Positions 5,577 through 7,826 of a stretch of 7,826 bases of DNA are shown here, piece after piece. Below the pieces are notes generated by a model. The model ran no database searches. It was not told the origin of the DNA and worked only from the letters and a program-made list of their open reading frames with translations. Position numbers and translations under genes: made by a program. This stretch comes from Anaerolineae bacterium CG2_30_64_16 (GTDB taxonomy: Bacteria; Chloroflexota; Anaerolineae; CG2-30-64-16): the NCBI GenBank assembly GCA_001871755.1, contig MNXL01000172.1:1-7826 (forward strand), given 5' to 3'. Position 1 is the first letter of the stretch. Each line of letters starts with the position of its first letter.

Positions 5577-6488
5577 ATGGTCGTCTACAGTACTGCCCAG
5601 GCCGCCCACGCGGTCAAGATCGCGCCCGCATTCACCCGCTTCGATCACTCGCTCGGCGTGTGCCTGCTGCTGCGCCGGCTGGGCGCGTCGCTGACCGAGC
5701 AGATCGCCGGGTTGTTGCATGACGTGTCGCACACGGCCTTCTCGCACGTGGTCGATTTCCTTTTCGATCATGCCGATCAGGATTATCACGAGCGACTCTT
5801 TGCCGAAACGCTCGCGGCGTCCGACGCGGCCACGATCCTGGCTCGCCACGGCTACGACTGGCGCGCGTTTCTGGATGAGGGCCGTTTCCCTGTGCTGGAG
5901 CAACCGCTGCCCCGCTTGTGCGCCGATCGGTTGGATTACTTCCTGCGCGATGCCGTCCCGCTGGGGTTGGCAAGTTTGGCCGAGGTGGCCTGGTTGCTCG
6001 ACCATCTGGCGGTCGTCGATGGCCGCATCGGCGTCATCGCGGCGTCGCGCGATGAGGCGGTCGCTGCGGCGCGCTGGTTGGGACGCACCTTCATGGCTGC
6101 GGACGATGCATCCTGGTCCGATTTGCGTGAACTGGCGTTGTATCAGTTGACGGCCGACGCGCTGCGGGCGGGCCTGGCGACGGGCTGCATCGCTGAATCG
6201 GACTTGCTCGGCGCCGACCGGTCGTTGTGGGAGAAGTTGTGCGCCTGTGCTGATCCGGCCGTGGCTGCGATCGTCGCGCGCATCACGCCGTAAACGCGCT
6301 TCATTGTGGACCTCATCGCCCCCGATTTCACTCTGATCCCGAAAATCCGCGCGGTGGACCCGGACGTGTGGCTGGATGGCCGGCTCCAACCGTTGTCGGC
6401 CCTCGACCGCGAATACGGTGCGGCGCGCACCGCGTATCTGGCGCGCAAAGACCGACCGTGGCCGATGCGGGTTGCGGGCGTTGGATGA
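5577..6488 (+). pseudogene. HD-superfamily phosphohydrolase-like gene, main fragment with in-frame stop
   Basis: In the same frame as 4554-4652 this resumes with VYSTAQAAHAVKIAPAFTRF and keeps all HD-domain metal-binding motifs: the His of RFDHS, the HD pair in LLHDVSHTAFSH, and the Asp of CADRLDY. An in-frame TAA at 6291-6293 ends the long frame after VARITP. The same frame then continues TRFIVDLIAPDFTLIPKIRA and on to a TGA at 6486-6488 with DPDVWLDGRLQPLSALDREY and a final RKDRPWPMRV, which resembles the usual C-terminus of these proteins. The intact ancestor would be about 334 residues. A 238-residue remnant (5577-6293) could start at the ATG at 5577, which follows AGGGGG closely and lies within the insertion edge. 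It would lack the N-terminal 33 residues and the C-terminal 65 or so. Substrate unknown; distant relatives include nucleotide phosphohydrolases. Confidence 0.8.
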
Positions 6489-6505
6489 TGCACGCCGCGC
6501 ACCCG

Positions 6506-6528
6506 TGAGCCGATCAGTTTTCGGCTCA
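6506..6528. terminator. Possible terminator hairpin after the HD-domain pseudogene
   Basis: TGAGCCGA pairs perfectly with TCGGCTCA around the 7-base loop TCAGTTT, 17 bp after the last stop codon of the HD frame. There is no downstream T-tract, so termination would be weak; it might equally be part of another repeat. Confidence 0.35.
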
Positions 6529-6566
6529 GTTACTCATGCTGTCCGCGGCGTCACTGTTCATGAAAA

Positions 6567-6703
6567 TGTCATTCTGAGCGGCTCTTGCAGCCAACTAACA
6601 TTACACAGCCGAGAAAGCGAAGAATCTCGTTGACCGGAGTCGAGACTCTTCACTGGTGGCTCGCCGCCGCGAACTTCGGCCGGCAAACCCGTTCAGAGTG
6701 ACA
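6567..6703. mobile_element. 137-bp inverted-repeat (MITE-like) element
   Basis: Outer ends TGTCATTCTGA (6567-6577) and TCAGAGTGACA (6693-6703) are inverted repeats with one mismatch. Inside, GAAGAATCTCG (6619-6629) and CGAGACTCTTC (6641-6651) form a second stem with one mismatch. The TGTCATTCTGAGCG ... GAAGAATCTC ... GAGACTCTTC ... TCAGAGTGACA pattern resembles a common non-coding bacterial repeat type. It codes for nothing and lies 40 bp upstream of the epimerase start. Confidence 0.65.
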
Positions 6704-6743
6704 GACGGTCGTATTTTCAGGGCAAGAGAAGGAGTTATCTGCT

Positions 6744-7784
6744 ATGCATCACTCGAACGTGCGCCTGACGTGGGAAGCGATCACACTCCAACTGCGGCAT
6801 CCATTCCGCCTGTCGTACGGTGTCAGCGAGACGCGGCAGTCTTTCTGGCTCCGGCTGGCCGGCGATGAGGGGTGGGGCGAGGCCGCCATCCCCCCATACT
6901 ACGGCATCTCTGACGCGGCAATGATCGCGGTCTGGGCGAGCGCGACCTGCCGAACAGATCTCCTTCCCGATGATCCGGCCGAGATCGCGGGGTGGATCGG
7001 CGCGGCGGGTCCGGCGCCGGCGCGCTGCGCGTTGGACCTGGCGCTGCACGATCGGATCGGCCGGCGCCGCGGCCTGCCGCTCTACAGGCTGCTCGACCTG
7101 CCCGAGCCGCCCGTGCTGCCGACCAGCTTCACGATCTCCATCGACTCGCCCGCAGAGATGGCCCGCCGCGCCGCCCAGGTTGCCGGTTATCCGATCATCA
7201 AGATCAAGCTCGGCTCCGATGACGACGCGGCGCGCGTGGCCGCCATCCGCGCGGCCCGGCCCGATGTCCGGCTGTGGGTGGACGCCAACGCGGGTTGGAC
7301 GCCGGATGAGGCGGTGGCTCAGGCGCGCGTCCTGGCATCTTACGGCGTCGAGTTGATCGAGCAACCGGTGGCCCGGGCCGACATCGCGGGGATGGGCTAT
7401 GTCCAGGCCCACACCGACCTGCCCGTGGTTGCGGACGAGTCGGTACAAACGCTGGTCGACGTGGAGGCGCTGGCCGCGGCCGGCGTGCGGGGGATCAACC
7501 TCAAGCTGATGAAGGTCGGCGGGCTGGCGCCCGGCCTGCGGATGCTCCGCCGGGCGCGGGAGCTGGGGATGCGGGTGATGCTCGGCTGCATGGTCGAGAC
7601 ATCGTTGGGCGTGACCGCAATGGCGCACCTGGCCGGACTGGCCGATTGGTTGGACCTGGACGCGCCGTTCCTGGTGGTCAACGACCCGTTCGAGGGGATC
7701 CGCTACGACGAAAGTGCTGGCGTGCGCCTGCCGGTGCGGCCGGGGATTGGCGTGCTGCGCCGCGGTGATACGGTGACAGGGTGA
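6744..7784 (+). CDS. Dipeptide epimerase, enolase superfamily (probable L-Ala-D/L-Glu epimerase)
   Basis: A 346-residue cytosolic enzyme of the mandelate racemase/muconate lactonizing branch. The N-terminal capping domain (about 1-120) has HPFRLSYGVSETRQ. The barrel carries K153 and K155 (IIKIKLG), metal ligands D180 (VDANAG), E206 (IEQP) and D231 (VADES), the second-base lysine in NLKLMKVGG (K254 or K257), GCMVETSLG at 281-289, and DLD (304-306). The DxD pair binds the dipeptide amino group in L-Ala-D/L-Glu epimerases (YcjG/YkfB), which supports murein-peptide recycling; the actual dipeptide specificity is inferred. ATG at 6744 has AAGGAG nine bases upstream. No peptidase or transporter partner is in the window. 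The last six residues (GDTVTG) and the stop lie inside an octamer repeat, so the native C-terminus may have been extended or altered by it. Confidence 0.9.
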   Translation: MHHSNVRLTWEAITLQLRHPFRLSYGVSETRQSFWLRLAGDEGWGEAAIPPYYGISDAAMIAVWASATCRTDLLPDDPAEIAGWIGAAGPAPARCALDLALHDRIGRRRGLPLYRLLDLPEPPVLPTSFTISIDSPAEMARRAAQVAGYPIIKIKLGSDDDAARVAAIRAARPDVRLWVDANAGWTPDEAVAQARVLASYGVELIEQPVARADIAGMGYVQAHTDLPVVADESVQTLVDVEALAAAGVRGINLKLMKVGGLAPGLRMLRRARELGMRVMLGCMVETSLGVTAMAHLAGLADWLDLDAPFLVVNDPFEGIRYDESAGVRLPVRPGIGVLRRGDTVTG

Positions 7785-7826
7785 CACGGTGACAGGGTGA
7801 CACGGGGACAGGGGGATGGGGGGACA
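7764..7826. repeat. Octamer tandem repeat (GGTGACAS)n, running off the window
   Basis: Eight consecutive 8-bp units: GGTGATAC, GGTGACAG, GGTGACAC, GGTGACAG, GGTGACAC, GGGGACAG, GGGGATGG and a partial GGGGACA. The first units alternate C and G in the last base, giving a 16-bp higher-order period, and the units degrade toward G-rich sequence. It overlaps the last codons of the epimerase gene and continues past the window end. Confidence 0.85.

Larger units (their letters stand above)
4653..5582. mobile_element. About 930-bp insertion carrying a toxin-antitoxin module
   Basis: This segment separates the two parts of the HD-domain gene. The bases GGTC occur just before the left edge (4649-4652) and at the right edge (5579-5582), a possible 4-bp target duplication. 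Removing 4653-5582 rejoins RLHGV to VYSTAQAAHAVKIAPAFTRF in frame. The left end is visibly T-rich, unlike the surrounding GC-rich genes. Contents in order: T-rich end, toxin, antitoxin, promoter/operator, about 75 bp without recognisable content, and an 83-bp tandem duplication. There is no transposase, integrase or convincing terminal inverted repeat, so the mechanism is unknown and the exact edges are uncertain by several bases. Confidence 0.6.

Noticed and set aside
6291..6293. Recoding of the stop codon in the HD gene (selenocysteine or pyrrolysine)
   Set aside because: The codon is TAA, not TGA or TAG, and no insertion element is visible; a nonsense mutation is simpler.
5490..6389. Minus-strand open frame of 299 codons opposite the HD-domain gene
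   Set aside because: The plus strand carries clear HD motifs; the minus frame is a codon-bias shadow.
6735..7787. Minus-strand open frame of 350 codons opposite the epimerase
   Set aside because: Shadow of the epimerase coding frame; arginine/histidine/glutamine-rich translation without family resemblance.

Overview
This is a GC-rich, mostly chromosomal-looking window with ordinary housekeeping and metabolic genes and an unusual density of small intergenic repeats. Gene content and repeat style would fit a Chloroflexota (Anaerolineae-like) genome. That is inference from general resemblance; there is no rRNA or taxonomic marker here.

Layout. Positions 1-252 hold no gene but carry a structured intergenic repeat (copy 1) and a heptamer microrepeat. 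A minus-strand block follows, read right to left: exodeoxyribonuclease III (3368-4189), an aldo/keto reductase with its own good promoter and Shine-Dalgarno site (2294-3280), an orphan NfeD-like C-terminal OB-fold fragment (1987-2286) flanked by heptamer repeats, and a short-form YgiQ radical SAM protein (253-1938). Positions 4190-4553 form a gene-free stretch with two hairpins, repeat copy 2, a candidate promoter and a third related hairpin in the leader of the next gene.

The most interesting region is 4554-6488. It is a plus-strand HD-superfamily phosphohydrolase-like gene that is split. Its first 33 codons (4554-4652) are separated from the rest (5583 onward) by about 930 bp of inserted DNA. 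The insert carries a complete minus-strand type II toxin-antitoxin module (ribbon-helix-helix-like antitoxin plus RelE/ParE-like toxin) with a near-consensus promoter and putative operator repeats, and ends in an 83-bp tandem duplication. Removing 4653-5582 restores a continuous frame. The HD gene also has an in-frame TAA at 6291-6293 followed by a recognisable C-terminal tail, so it looks like a decaying pseudogene, although an N-terminally truncated product from an ATG at 5577 cannot be excluded.

Downstream, 6489-6743 contains a hairpin and a 137-bp inverted-repeat (MITE-like) element. An enolase-superfamily dipeptide epimerase (6744-7784) follows, and its last codons run into an octamer tandem repeat that continues to the window end.

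The genes do not form one pathway: DNA repair (ExoIII), redox (AKR), a radical SAM enzyme of unknown substrate and probable murein-peptide recycling (epimerase) are simply neighbours. I see no new multi-gene system. The toxin-antitoxin insertion into the HD gene and the repeat families are what merit follow-up.
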